Assembly: GCA_001179505.1 (NCBI GenBank) | Contig: CDMY01000340.1 | Coordinates: 49,259-113,258 of the forward strand | Length of the DNA stretch: 64,000 bases | From: Vitrella brassicaformis | Taxonomy: Eukaryota > Sar > Vitrellaceae | Direction of reading: 5' to 3' | Shown: piece by piece, positions 11,710 through 25,000 of the stretch | Numbering within the stretch: position 1 is the stretch's first letter | How the letters are laid out: each line of letters opens with the position of its first letter | The notes under the pieces: model-generated | What the model was told of the DNA's origin: nothing | What the model saw: the letters and a program-made list of their open reading frames with translations, nothing else | Databases searched by the model: none | Translations under genes and position numbers: made by a program

Positions 11710-12187
11710 CAAAGCCATTTTGTAGTGGGGCAACAGACCCGTTTTTTGTCCGTTTGTCGTTACTTCCAAACGGACGCGACTTTTCCCTTTTCTCCCCTTC
11801 TCTGGAGCGGCGAGTTTTGACAGACACCTGATTGGCGCAGAAGGTGAGGGGCTCATCGTTCCTGTGTGGGGCGCCGCGGCCCCACCCCACATAGCTCGAG
11901 CCGCATGGACAGGAGACTCCCGGCTTACGAAACGGCAGAAGGACACAAGTCCGCAGAGGCCAGCTGTTCTCCCGTGCAGCTGTCCCTCTCCTCGAGCGGC
12001 CCTCCGACGAGGGGCTCTGATTGCTCCGCTGACACCCCCCTGTTCTGCACACATGCTGATCGGCTCGACTTGACTGAGAGGGGCGAGGGGTTTTGTCCTT
12101 TGCTGCACATACCCAACCACTGCATGAGCCCACACTGGGGAAACGAGGACGTAAGCGAGCGAACACAAGCGACCCTCATCCATACCT
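11710..12187 (+). other. Intergenic region and probable 5' region of adenylyl cyclase gene
   Basis: 478 bp between two genes on the same strand. Its only distinct structure is a GC-rich inverted repeat, GTGGGGC / GCCCCAC, at 11866-11872 and 11879-11885 with a 6-nt loop. The open frames on both strands have no protein-like composition. Confidence 0.4.
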
Positions 12188-13441
12188 ATGATAGATACTC
12201 CATCGTCATTGTCTCTTCAGTCCACTGCTGGTGACCCCGGTAGTTCGTCCGCCTCATCGGCAAGTTCGTCCTCTGCCTCTGCGGCCTTCCCTGCCGTGGC
12301 CGAGCTCGGGCAGTCATCCCACTCCTCCCCTCACCTTATCAGTCCCAAAGGCGCGGGCGTCAACATACGGGAAGATGACAGCCACCGTTCGGCCGGCGCT
12401 GATGGGGAGGATGGTTTCTACGCCAAGGCCAAGACCTTCGGGTCAGTCGAGGGGCTGATAACCCACCGTGCGGCCACCAAGGGGAGGCTGACGACCTGGG
12501 CCGATGAGGAGGACGCCAAGAGCCAGGCAACCAGTCTGTATATGGACGGGCAGACCACTCCTGAGCCCTACTACAAGGTAGGTAGGTAGGTAGGTATTAT
12601 GGTGCATATGCACACGCTCTGGAGCAGCAAATGTCTCGAGTGGTCTGTCTGCATTAATGTCTCTGACTCACTGCTGTGGCAGGTGGTGTGTCGGGAGATC
12701 ACTGAAAACGGTTTCGTGACGTTCTTCATGACTCTGCTTACGCTTTTTGCCCTGTTTGGCAAAGACATCTGGGCGGCAGCCGCAGATGCGGTCGGTGGGC
12801 CAGTGTGGTGGCTGCAGGGAGACAGGGAGGAGATGACTGTCCGACGTTGTGAATGTGTGTGTATGTGTGTGTAGGAACATGACGACGAGTTCAACATTTT
12901 GACCATGTTGTGTCTAGTGCTGTTCACTGTCGAGATGGTCCTCATGTCCATCGGCCAACAGGACTACCTTTTCGGCTTCTTCTTCTGCCTCGGTGTGTAG
13001 AGAGCACGGGGAATAGATAGATGGATGGATGGGTGGATTGCTGGGATGGGACGCGCCATGCCATCTCTCGCTCTCCCTGCCCCCTTCAGATGCCGTGTCC
13101 ACAGCCTCCCTGATTCTGGACCTCACGTGGATCTCTGACGCCCTGCAATCAGGAGAATCGGTGGAGAGCGCATCCGCGGCCAGGTAAGAAGGTCTGTGTC
13201 CATTCATCCATCCATCCATCCATCCATTGATCCAAATGCACACAGGACGGGTCGCACAGCGCGTGCCGGCAGCCGCGCCGGCCGTGTGGTGCGGCTGTTC
13301 CGCCTCATCCGCATTGTCAAGCTCTACAAGGTCATCATAATGCGCATCGGAGGCGGCAGCCACCCCAGCCACCCCAACCACCCCCACACACAGGGCAAAG
13401 GACCCCACAAACCACACACGGTACTTACTTGCAAAGGGACA

Positions 13442-13476
<35 letters not shown>

Positions 13477-16400
13477 GGAGAGGGGGAGTGATGGGTGTGG
13501 TGTGGTGTGGTGTGGTGTGGCGTGGTGTGCAGGGTGGAGGGAGGACGGCTCCCGGCGAGGAGCTGGACATGGAGGTCGGCGAGCCCGAGTATCCGAAGCC
13601 CGAGCAGGCAGACGAGGAAGAGGAGGAAGTCGGGGTGAGTTCGCACCGCACCCAGCTACAGTGGGTGTATTTGCTTGTTTGTGCTGCCTGGCCTGCATTG
13701 ATCCATCCATCCATCCATCCATCTGTGGTGTGGATGAACGCAGGAGGAGACACGTGTGGGCAAGAAGCTGTCAGATCGGACGACGCGCCGAGTCATTCTC
13801 ATCGTGCTGGCCATGCTCTTTCTCTTGCCCCTCTTCTCACCGGTGAATGACTGACGCATGGCGCTGCAGACTGACTGACAGAGAGACAGAGAGACAGACT
13901 GACACACCTGCACTCACGGATGCATCCTATCCTGTACGTGGGTGGTGTGTGACATCCCTCTCTCTGCCAGGGCTTTTGGGACTCTGAGTATCCGGCATCT
14001 GTCTCGTTTGGCCTCACCACACTCGACCAGTGAGTGAGGAGGGTGCTGGGTGCCTCTCTCTCACTTTGCGTGCATGTGATGTGTGTCTTGCCCATGCACC
14101 CATCCTTGTAGGCTGTATGCCGTCAAGGAGTCCTACCCCGGCAGCACCGCGCAAGAGGCCGAGTTCGCATGGGAGGCCGGCGTGCTCTCGTACATATCCT
14201 ACCACAGGGTGACCGAGCGGCCCCACCAGCCCAAGATCCGGCAGCCCCGTGTGGTCCACATCATCTTGCCCGAAGCACTGTCGCTGATCGACCCCATTCC
14301 CGAGGAGCTGTCGCTCAGCGTCAAGAACATGACTGAAAAAATCGAGATGTGGGACCTCAATGTCGGCCGAGAGGTCCTGGAGCGACTGCAGCAGCCGGCC
14401 ATCGTCACTGATGAAGGGGTCATTCTCGACCCGGATGTCGAATCGCTCAGTAAGTCAGTCCTCACACGGCTGGCTGCAGGCAGGGAGACAGACAGATCGA
14501 TTGATTGATTGATTCATGCAGGCGAGCTGCGGAAAAGTGAGCAGGAGCGGCTCAAGGGGGAGTGCCACACGGTGAGACGGCTGACGAGACAGACACCTTG
14601 ACGTCCCTCCCTCCTGATGGATGGCTCCTGTCCTTGCTCAGGTGACCTTCGACCGCCGCCCTTTCACTCGTTTCGAGGCGAACCTTAGCATCGCCCAGAC
14701 GTGCTTCATCTGCCTGGTGTGTTGACTGCTGGCCGATTCCATCCAATCACTCACTTTGTACACTCCTCTCTGGTGCTGCATGTGATCAGGTGTTGAGTGT
14801 GGGAGCGATGATGTTCTCGTACGACGCCAACGAGCTGGTGCTCAAGCCGCTCGAGAAAATGGTCAAGCGGGTCGAAATAATCCGGAAGAATCCCCTCGAG
14901 GCGATCCGTCTGGAGGAGGAGCTCCTGCAGCGGGAGGTGGACCTGCTGCGCAAGAAGTCGCAAGAGGAAAACGATTACATAAAGGAGACAAGACGGCTTC
15001 TCGACTACCTGTACGCAGCCAGCCAAGGGAGCGGAGCGCTCTCTCTCCTGCAATCATTCACATGCCGCCTGCTGTCCTGCTGTTGATTGTGTCTGTCTCT
15101 ATCTCTCTGTCGGTCAGGCTGTCGTGCTGCGGCTTGCGCAACAAGGAGGGGGTGGAGCCGCCGATGGAGACCATCATACTCGAGAAGACACTCGTCAAAA
15201 TCGGAACTCTCATGGCCCTCGGTGGGTGTCCGTCCATACTTGCCTGCCGCTTCGCCTCTTTGCAAACCGAGCTGACATCTGTTCTCGATATATGCCAATG
15301 GTGATCAGGTTTTGGTGAGGCGGGAACGTTCATCATCGCCAAGAATTTGGAGTCGACCGAGGGCGTCAACCCCATGGTGCCGGGCCGCAAAGTCACGTGC
15401 ATCTTCGGCTTCTGCGACATCCGAAACTTCACTGACGCCACCGAAATACTGAGGGAGAAGGTCAGTCAGTCAATTGCCCAGTGAGTGACCCTCCCGCGGC
15501 TGCACATGATTGCTGTGTGGTGTGTGTGTGGTATCCTTTGTGTTTGTGTGCAGGTGATGGTGTTCGTCAATCAGATTGCCGAGATAGTGCACGGCGTGTG
15601 CGACGACTTCAGCGGGTCGGCCAACAAAAACATCGGCGATGCATTCCTGCTGGTACGTAAGGAAAGGCTGGCTCGTAAGTGTGTGTGTTTCATTTAATCG
15701 TTTCCATCCCTTCCTCTTTTATGAGTAGGTGTGGAAGCTGCCCGAGCGGCACCCGTATACGGGCAAGGAAGTGGCGTACCGCATCCAGGACGACGGCGAG
15801 ACCAAGGAGATTACCGACACAGAGATCATCACCAAGACGGCCGACATGGCCCTCATGTCCTACCTCAAAATCATTGCCAACATCAACAAGTCGCCCGTCA
15901 TCGCCGAGTACCGAAGACACGAGGGCCTCCTCGCAAGACTGGGCAAGCACTATCGCGTCCGCATGGGGTTTGGGCTGCACCAGGGGTGGGCTATTGAGGG
16001 CGCCATCGGCACCACCTACAAGATCGACGCCTCATACCTCAGTCCCAACGTCAATCTGGCCTCTCGCCTCGAGGCAGCCACCAAGCAGTTCGGTGTGCCC
16101 ATCCTTGTCAGCGGTGGGATGATCGAGCTCCTCAGCAAGAGATTCCAGGTAGCTAATGAGAGGAGCAGAGAGACACGGAAAGAGAGGACTCAGGGCATGA
16201 GGGCATCGTGTGTCTGTGAGTGTGTAGGATGAGTGTCGTCGCATCGACCGGGTAACAGTGAAGGGGTCGAAGCAGCCGATTGACCTCTGGACAGTCGACC
16301 TCCACCCAGAGGCTCTCGCGGTATGCAGCAGACAGACAGACACCAACACCGCAACACCTACTGCCTGGTTCGGTTCGCTGGCTATGTTCGTTGCTGTGTC

Positions 16401-17106
16401 GACTGACAGGTTGACGGGCCAAAGAGGCCCAAAGATCACGATGCCAAGAACCCTAAAGCCGCACAGGTGAGGTGGGCCTCATGTTGGCTGACTGACATTG
16501 CCGCCGTAAGGTCGAGAGAGAGACACGTCTTGGTGTTGGCTGGCGCGTGTATGCGTCCGTCCAGGCATACAATGCGTACAAGAAGCTGCGCGCCGGCAAG
16601 CGCAAAGCCGCCCTCAAGCGGAGACTTTGGAACCCGGAATTCGAAGTATTTTTTGACAGACAGACGCGCATTCGACATGACGTGACACAATACAATGGAT
16701 GCGTTATCTGTCTGTCGGGTCTGTCTGTCTCGGTCATCCATCCGTCCATCAGGTTGCGTCTCTGTTTGAGTCCGATTCTGACCTCAAGAAGATGCGCGCA
16801 CACTTACCGCCGGGCTTCCTGGACAGGTTCAGCGAGGGGTGGCTGGCGTACCACAGGGGCGACTGGGCCGACGCCAAAGACATACTCACGAGGTAACACA
16901 GGCGGGCAGACAAACAGACAGACGGACGGACGGACGGACCCTCTCTCATCTGAATGTCGGTGTGTAATTGATTGACGCACAGCATCAAGGATTCCGTGGG
17001 TGCGACGGAGGACGGTCCGTGCACGGTGCTGCTCAACTACATGGGGGAGAGGTCGTTCGTGGCGCCAGACGACTGGCAGGGCTACAGAGAACTCACCGAA
17101 AAGTAG
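12188..17106 (+). CDS. Voltage-sensor-type membrane adenylyl cyclase
   Basis: Twenty-one exons sum to 3,099 nt, 1,032 aa. After a disordered N-terminus of about 130 residues come segments resembling S1 (GFVTFFMTLLTLFALFG), S2 (ILTMLCLVLFTVEMVLM) and S3. An S4 sensor follows with basic residues every third position (RVVRLFRLIRIVKLYK, near 13270-13330). Then come S5 (RRVILIVLAMLFLLPLF), a loop of about 180 residues, S6 (TCFICLVLSVGAMMF), a charged coiled coil, and a class III cyclase domain. The cyclase has metal Asp residues in FCDIRNFTD and NKNIGDAFLL. Lys in NKNIGD and Asp in YKIDASYL occupy the adenine-specifying positions, and SPNVNLASRLE supplies the catalytic Asn and Arg. ATP to cAMP is therefore expected. 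The C-terminus ends PDDWQGYRELTEK after a possible helical-repeat region. Ciliates and Plasmodium have channel-linked cyclases, but no TxGYG pore filter is visible here. The end of exon 5 is uncertain (13330 or 13420); both keep phase. Confidence 0.92.
13199..13229. repeat. (CATC)n microsatellite in cyclase intron
   Basis: Tandem CATC units just upstream of the 3' splice site that precedes the S4 exon. Confidence 0.85.
13441..13525. repeat. Compound (AC)n(AG)n and (GTGTG)n repeat in cyclase intron
   Basis: An AC run passes into AG, then into repeated TGTGG units before the acceptor at 13532. It fills almost the whole intron. Confidence 0.85.
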
Positions 17107-18376
17107 ACAGACCCCCGTCTGCTCTGCGGCCGGCCTCGATCGAGGCGTGCGTGTGTTTGCTTACGTACGTACGGCTGTGTTGTGCGTCCTGCCTGCCACT
17201 GAGCTCTTTTTACTCATACGTACGTACGTAGATGCCGCAAAGCCAGCTAGCTTCGTTTCCTGTCTGCAGGTAGTGGTCGGCCATTCGTGCCGCCGCTTGA
17301 CTACGATATATAATATACTGGACTCGATAGATATACTGGACTCGTCCACGTGTGAGTGCATGTAGCCAGCCAATCACTCGCTCAGTGTAGGTTTTGCACG
17401 CGTGTCTGTCTGTCTGTCTGCCTGTGTGTGGGACGAGGGAAGGTTTGTGTAAGTACGTCCTGGACTGTGGTGGATGGGGTGCATGGCTGGCGCGCCATGG
17501 CATGAACGAACGAATGAATGGACGCGTCAAGTGCAGTGCAATGGGAAGGGGTGAGATTCCACCGATGGATGGATGGATGCATTGATTGCATGTGTGCTTG
17601 GCTTGCATCAGCCAATGGATCGGTAGATACAAGACGTTCACTGTGTACGTAGGTGGCATGTCCCACAGACACACACAAGAGCTGAGCTAGCTGCACACTG
17701 CACGCAAATCACAGTAAGTAACCTGTCGTAAGTAACCTGTACGTAGCAATTAATTGCTGGCTGCCCGAGCAAGCAAAGGGCAGCCAGGTCCATTTTGGTC
17801 GGAAGGATGCGATAGACATTCCTTCTCTCTGTCTGTCTGTCTGTCTCTAGCACATGCTGGCTGGCTGCAGAATGGGGTGGCTGTGCTGCATACATGGCCT
17901 TCACATATGCAGCAAGGTAAGTCTGCAAAACCGACAACCAACACGAGCCGAGCTGGGCCGGCCTCGACTTGTACACGTACGTACGACTGACTGATTGAAG
18001 GATGCAAGCACATATGATACACCAACGGATGGATGCACGAGGGAGGGAAGGAGGCCTGCAGGCACCGTGGATTTGCCTCCTTTCCGTGCAGGCAGGCGGA
18101 AAAGCGTGGGCGGGTAGGAGAGAGGAGGAAGGCCCTAAGTCATGACTTCGATAAGACACCCTAGCTGGTCTCGCTTCGCTCGCTCAGGCAAGAGACTGCC
18201 AGTCGGGCCGGCCCGGCCCGGCTCAGCAGGGGAAGGAATCATACGACAGACATCTCAAAAAAGGATATGTACACAGACTGCTTGCCTTGCCCTCAGACCC
18301 ACCAGCCCTCCGCCAGTCCATCCATCCATCCATCCAATGCTTCAATCACATCGACTGACTGAGTTGACCCCACTAC
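17107..18376. other. Intergenic region between convergent genes
   Basis: 1.27 kb between the cyclase stop (+) and the SCC2 stop (-). It contains (GTCT)n, (ATGG)n, (CATC)n and GTAC-rich tracts such as ACGTACGTACG. No gene is supportable; it presumably holds both 3' UTRs and terminators. Confidence 0.6.
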
Positions 18377-21300
18377 TCACTCCTTGCGTGCCCTCCCGCC
18401 CCTTGCTCCTCTGGGCCGCCCCCGCCCCCGGCCGCCCCTCTTGCCTCTGCCCTTGACCTCGATGCACTCGTACTCCTCCTCAGAGTCGCTGCCGCCCCTC
18501 CCGCCCTCATCCATGTCGCTGTTGTCACTGTGGCTCAGGCCATACTTGCGCTTCCGTTTCACGCCTCGTGTCTTGGGCTTGTTGGCAGGGGCATTGTCGG
18601 CCCCACCCTTCCGCCCCCTGCCGCCGCCGCGCCCTCCCCTGCCGGCCCTTGTGGTGCGTCTGCCGCGGCCGCCCCGCTTGCCGTGTGGGTGGTGTTGGTC
18701 CTCTAGCTCTTGGAGGAGCTGCTGCTCCATGCGGGAGATGCTCACGTCCACCGACTCCTTGCCGAGGTTCTCCCTCACCCACTCCTGATGACCGATCGAT
18801 GGATGCACAGACACAGACAGACAGACAGACAGGCATCTGTGTTGTCGCCTGCGGGTGAGTGTGTGTGCTGTGGTCAGTCACCTCGACGATGTTGGTGTCG
18901 ATGTGGTCGTTGTGGTATGCCTTGAGGAGGTTGAGAGTGAGGGATTGGAAGGTCGACGGCGAGAAGACGTTGGTGGTGGCCTCGTCCACGGCATACGTCC
19001 ACTTGGGCTTCTCCTTCTCGCGACCGCCGCCCTCAGCCGACTGGTAATCCGATATCCTGCACACCACACAAAGTGAACACACATAGACCGACCTCCTTGT
19101 GCGTCTGTCTACCCCTCATCCCATCCTCACTCACTTTTGGTCGGTGATGCCGTATTTGTGTCTGATGCTGGTCTTGAGCACGCCCGCGGCAGCACACACA
19201 CAGCACCCGCCGAGCTTCTCCTTGCCCGTCATGGCCATCACGCCATCCACCCGCACACGTCTCACAGAGGACCCGCCAGCAGCAGAAGCAGAAGCAGCAG
19301 CGGCAGCGGCAGCCGGCTGGCCGTTGTCAGGATCACCATCGACGGGGGACATGGCTGCGTCTTGGCCCTGGCTGGTGGGTGTGTCATTGTCACAGGTGGG
19401 TAGGAGGCACCCCTGGGACGAAATCAGCGAGTTGAGCTCCGTCACGAGGACCAGCGCCTCAGACTCAAACTCCAGCATGAGCGACCCCAGGATGGACGCC
19501 ACGTACTGCAGGTACGTCAGCGTGAAGTACATCGACGCGGGGAACCCACTGTCGACATCCATCGGCTGGTGGTGCTCGTGGCCGTCGCCATTTGGTTGCT
19601 CGTCTGTGTCTGCGGGGGGGTTGGCGGGCTGGGGCTGGTCGACGAGCAGCGAGTGGAAGGCGGGCGGTGGGGAGAGGTTGGCTTCTGCGATGGTGGTGGC
19701 GAATGACTCGAGGAAGCTGCGGTCGCTGCACTTCTCCATCTGGTGACACAGGTTGCGCAGAATCCTCTCGCGACTCTTCTGCACACACACACACACACAC
19801 ACGAGAGAACATGCGTGGTGACGTGTGGTGTGGGTGCGTGTGGTTATGTATGTGTGTATACGTACCTTGGTCTTTTGGCATCTCTCTTTGTAGACTCTTG
19901 CGACGGGCTCGATGACGCGCATGTCGGGGGGCTGGAAGAGCTCCAGCTTGCCGGCGAAGTTGCGATGGATGGCCAGGAAGGACTCTCTGTGGACCGATCA
20001 CACACACGTCCGCACCATGTGTGTGTATGTGTGTGTGTGTATACCTGAGGCAGTCTTCAAGACGATTGACAATGATATTGGGGTCGCGGTCAGTCAGATC
20101 CTGATGGTCGGTCGGACCAAGACGCACACATGACACAACAAGCCCCTCCGCCCCTCCCGCTTCTGTCTGTCTGCCCATTCCTTCACTCATTCCTCGCACT
20201 CACTCCCTCACTGACTCACCTTGATGATCCTCACCGCCGGGCCGCGGACGTCTCCCTCGTCGCAGAAGTACAGGCAGAACATGGGCGCCACAATCTCGTG
20301 TGGGTTGATGAGCCCCTGCCGCTGCAGCTGCTGCACCACCTTCAACGCCTCACAACACAGACCCTCCTCAGGGCTCAGCTTCCTCCGCCGATCATTCCTC
20401 TCGCCACCGCCACCATTCTCACTGTTTGCTGATGCAGGGGCGGCCAGCCGCACGCCACGCACGATGGCGAGGATGGCCGGCAGGTGGTGGCTGAGCGGGG
20501 CGGCGGAGTCCGTGGCCGTGGGCATGCTCGCGGCCGCTGTGGCCGTGGTGGGGGTGGGGTGGGGGTGGTCGGCGGGATGGGCTCCGCGCAGGGACAAGAG
20601 GCCGCCGTCACTCAGCTGCAGAGACAACGAACAGGGAGGGAGAGAGAGAGAGCCATCGTGCTATGTGTGCAGGCAGGCGATGCGTGTGTCCGTGCGGCGG
20701 GCGGTCTTTACCGAAGCCGGTTTGTTGTGAGCCTCCTTGCTGCCGAGGTTCTGATGGCGAGCAAATAGAATCACACGTCACCTGTGTTGTGGCGATGCTG
20801 CCGCTGGTGCGTTAGTCAATTCACCTCGACGGCCAGCTTTTCGAATTTCTGCAGGAGGCTCGACAGCATTTCGAGGGCATTCGTCTGCAATGCTGCTCAC
20901 ACACAGAGAGGGAGAGGGAGAAAGGCGGAGGGATGTGCGAGTGTTCCGTGACATCCCAGTGACAGACCCACCCACCTATGGGTCGGCTCTGGTCCAGCGA
21001 AAAGGTGATCGCATCCTTCAGCCTGACGCACACAGGCCAGGACACAGACAGTGACAAACCAGCCCAGCCACTGCAAGTCCCGCATCCCCGCCCCCCTCTC
21101 CAGTCCCCACTGTGTGTGTTACGCGTACGCACCGCGTCGAGTTGACGAACTGTCTATGTGTGGCGTAGAACTCGCCACAGCTCTTGAGGATGCCCCCCAG
21201 CGCCACGGCCTCGCAGGTCTGGAACTTGTTCAGACGGATGATGTCGAAGACGTCCAGCAGCAGCCCGTTGACGTACTCGAGGAATTCGCCGCCGATGCTC

Positions 21301-22014
21301 TCCTCCCACTTGCTGCTGGCCGGCAGCTGTGCGATCATGGTGTTGACGCCGTGGGTGAGCGACTCGATAGTGATGGCCTGCTCGCGCCGGGTGCCCCTGG
21401 GGTAGTTCTTGACGTGGGCGGTGGCCTTGGTGCTGCTGCTGGAGCCCTTGGACCGCACAGACGGCGTGGGCGACGTGGTGCCGTCATCTGCTGAAGGCAG
21501 CATCCATCGACACAGCCATGTGTGTACGCGTCATGGGCAGAGTACTGTGCTGTGCTGTGCTGACCGTCTTTGCAGAGGTCGTCTGCACTTAGTATGATCT
21601 TGTCGAGTGGCAGGGCGGCGAGCAGACTGCCCAGCGCCATCGCCACCCGGTGGGCAATGACGATGTGCTCCCTCGCCCTTGCCTGGCCCCTGGACTCGCT
21701 GAACTTCTTGCGCAGCCACGCCAGGTAGGCCACTCCGTGGACCAGCAGCGGCTCGATGCATTTCTTGTAGTCGTATGTGACGTGCTGCACGACGGCTGCG
21801 ATGCAGGTGCGGGCGGCCTTGATGAGGTAGCTGGGGGTGTTTTCCTTGATGATGCCGGCGATGCTGTCGCTGTAGGTGGCGAGCTTGAGGATGTCGTCTT
21901 GTGCCTTGGTGAGGGTGCTCTTGAGGCTGGCGGGGGTATCCATCGCTGGCAGCACCGCACTGATGATGTTTAGCACCTGATGATGCATTCAGCACACCAA
22001 CCAACACACCATCC

Positions 22015-22049
<35 letters not shown>

Positions 22050-25000
22050 TGTGTGGTTGCTCACAATGGTGACGAGCATTCCCTGGCTGGGATTGATGGC
22101 CACCTTGTCCTTGTTAAGGGTGAGGTACGGCGTGAAGTACTTGACGTTCTCGCCTATGGCCGTCGGGGTGTAGGCACTCAGAATGTGCAGACACTTCAGA
22201 CACGCCAGACGCCGGGTCACTGCAACCACACACAACACACGCAACTCAACACCATACGATCGACACATACATGCCCCCTGCCGTCCACCCATCCACTGGC
22301 TGTCTCTCTGACTCACGCACCTGTCTCACGTGTGTCGTTTCTCGCGCCGTCCTGTGAGCTGAGGAATGAGTTGAGAATGCGCGAGGTCCACGGTGCGAGC
22401 ATGGCCGAGCGGTCGCGTCTGTTGGTGCGCTTGGATGTGGCCCGCTTGAAGAGTCTGTCGAGGAAGGACTCGGTGGCGCCGTCCATGGCCGTAGCTGCCT
22501 TCATGTTGATGTCCATGAAGATGATGCACGCCCGGTCGCTCGCACTGCCGGCCGAGCGGCCCTGGTCGAACCACAGCTGGTAGAAGATGTCCAGGATCTT
22601 GTCCTGCACGCTCTCCGTCTCGTCAGACGTCGTCACACTGCACAACGCAATCGCCACACACACAGCCATGCATGTTTGTGTCGCTCTCGTTAGTGACCGG
22701 TCGAGGAACTTGTTAGCGGCGAGGCTGCAGACTTTATCATGGGCAGGGTTGTTGAGGCAGAACTCCGACAGTATCTTGATGGCCTTGGCCCGCACCAGGG
22801 GCGACGGGTCGTCCACACGCGTGACCAGTGCTTCGGCGAGCCTCTGGACGGTCTTCATGATGGTGTCGCTCTGCTCTTGGCCGGCCCTCGCAGTGTCGCT
22901 GTTGCTGTTGCTGTTGCTGCCGTTGTCGTCATCTGCCGCCGCCGCCGCCGCCGCGGCTGCCGCTGCGTGTAGGCCGGGATCGTCCATGGCGTCCTCAGTG
23001 AGAGTGGTGGTGTCCTGCCGCATCGTTGACATCGAGGCGCTGCGCTCCGTGCCGCAATCAAACTGATCGGCGCATCGATGCATGGATGGAACCGACACAC
23101 GCACAGAGAGAGAGAGAGAGAGATGTGTGAAAAGTGTCAGTAATGACTGAGGTGGCTCTCCTTTCGTACGTGTATGTCGCCTTTGTGTCTGAAGACCACT
23201 TTCTCCAGCAGCTGGAGGGCCCGGTCGCGCACACGGGCAGCGCTGTCCTGACACACCAGACACAGACACACACACACAGACAGCCAGATCAACGTATAAG
23301 CGGTGCGGCGTGCTCCCTGGCGTGGCCAGGCCTGGCCCGCCTGAGATGCTGACTGACTGACCTCGATGCCGACTTCGACAGCGTTGACGATCCACTGCTC
23401 GTAGTAGGAGTCGGTGATGAGCGCAGGGTTGTCCGTCACGATGTCCAGCAACGCGCCGATAGCCGCACGCCTGATCAACAGATGGATCGATGGACGGATG
23501 ACCCACACACACACTCAGATAATCCAACGATATCTATCGGCTGGCCGTTGAGTGACCAACTTGAGTGTAGGCTGCGCCCTGTTGTCGAGGTGTTTGAGTA
23601 TTTCGTTGACGAGGTTCCTTGGGATGTTGCTGACGGCACGGGAGTAGATGTACTTCCAGTAGAGCCGGATGCCCTTGGGCATCGGCTGGTACCCCTCTGC
23701 CGACCGGCCGCCGCGCACCGCCGACGTCGCCCACTCGGTGAAGTACCATCGCTCCAGCACCGACCTCTCACTTGTGGCGCTGGCGCTCGTGGCGGTGGCA
23801 GAAGAAGACACCGCCTCACCGTCCTGACAGAACACCTTGTATGAGTCACATGGGATGGTTTGTGTGCTGTGCCCTCTTTCTCTCTCTCTCTTTCTCACCT
23901 TTGGCTGCTGCTGCTGGTTTGTGTTGTTGCCGTCTTGTCCTCCGTCTTCTGATGCGGGGTTGGTGTGGTGGGACTCACGGCGGCTGCGGGCGCCAGTCTG
24001 AGTGTATATATGTGTGTGTGTGCCCATGGCATCCATCCATCGTTTCCTGTGTCAGTCAGTTAGTCAGTCAGTCAGGTGTGTACCGACCGACCTGTTTGTT
24101 CTGTTTGGGTTGGTCTTCGTCCATGCAGAAGCACACCAGCGCACACCGCACGTAGTAGGGATGCTCATTCGTCAACATCTGATGGATTCAACCCATACAC
24201 ACACAGACACACAGACAGACACACAGATAAACAGGACATACACACAATTGATACCCCTCCTGTCTGTCCGTGTTCATGACGCACGTAGGCAGGTGTGGAG
24301 TCGTCAGAGGTGGGGTTGGGCGACTGGCCCGCACTCGGCCGGCCCTTCTTCTTGCTTTTCTTGTTTTCGCCACCGCCGCCGGCACCGGCAGCAGCAGCTG
24401 CTGCTGCCGCAGGTGCGTCTGTCTGTGGCTGTTGCGGTGTCTGGTTGAGCGGGAGGGGCCGCTGGAAGGCCGACAGGTCCTGCGGCTGCTCACGCGGCTT
24501 CTGGTTGTCGACGAACTCGAGCAGGAACAGACGCAGGGCGAGGTCGGCACTGATGAAGCCCGTGTCGGCCTGCACGGCCGACTGGCCCCATGGCTGATGC
24601 AACTGGCTGCTCCTGATGGAATAGACAGACGGACGACAAGAGGCAGGTGCAGCAGGGGGCGAGGGAGGGATGCGACGAGGTGTTAGTGTTAGTGTGTGTG
24701 TGTGTGTGTGTCTTCGGTGGTGCGTTTGTGTGTACTTGAACATGGCCGTTGCCTGTCTGCGGAGAAAAGAGGGGTCACAATCAGTGTCAATGCCAGCATG
24801 TGGTGGCAGCTTGGGGAGATCCAGGGGGTTGGCCAGCATCACGCCGCCAGACAGAATCTTCGTCAAACGACCTACAGCCTGCACACAAGCCAATGCAGCG
24901 CGCACCGCACCACCCCTGTTGTGTGTGTGTGTGCCTACGCACCTACCTTGCCCTTGAGATGTACACAGAATTCTCTGACGACGGCTCGTTTGCCGTCTTC

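Noticed and set aside
24180-24250. CRISPR-like alternating repeats
   Set aside because: The units are 4-bp microsatellites without unique spacers, and the genome is clearly eukaryotic.
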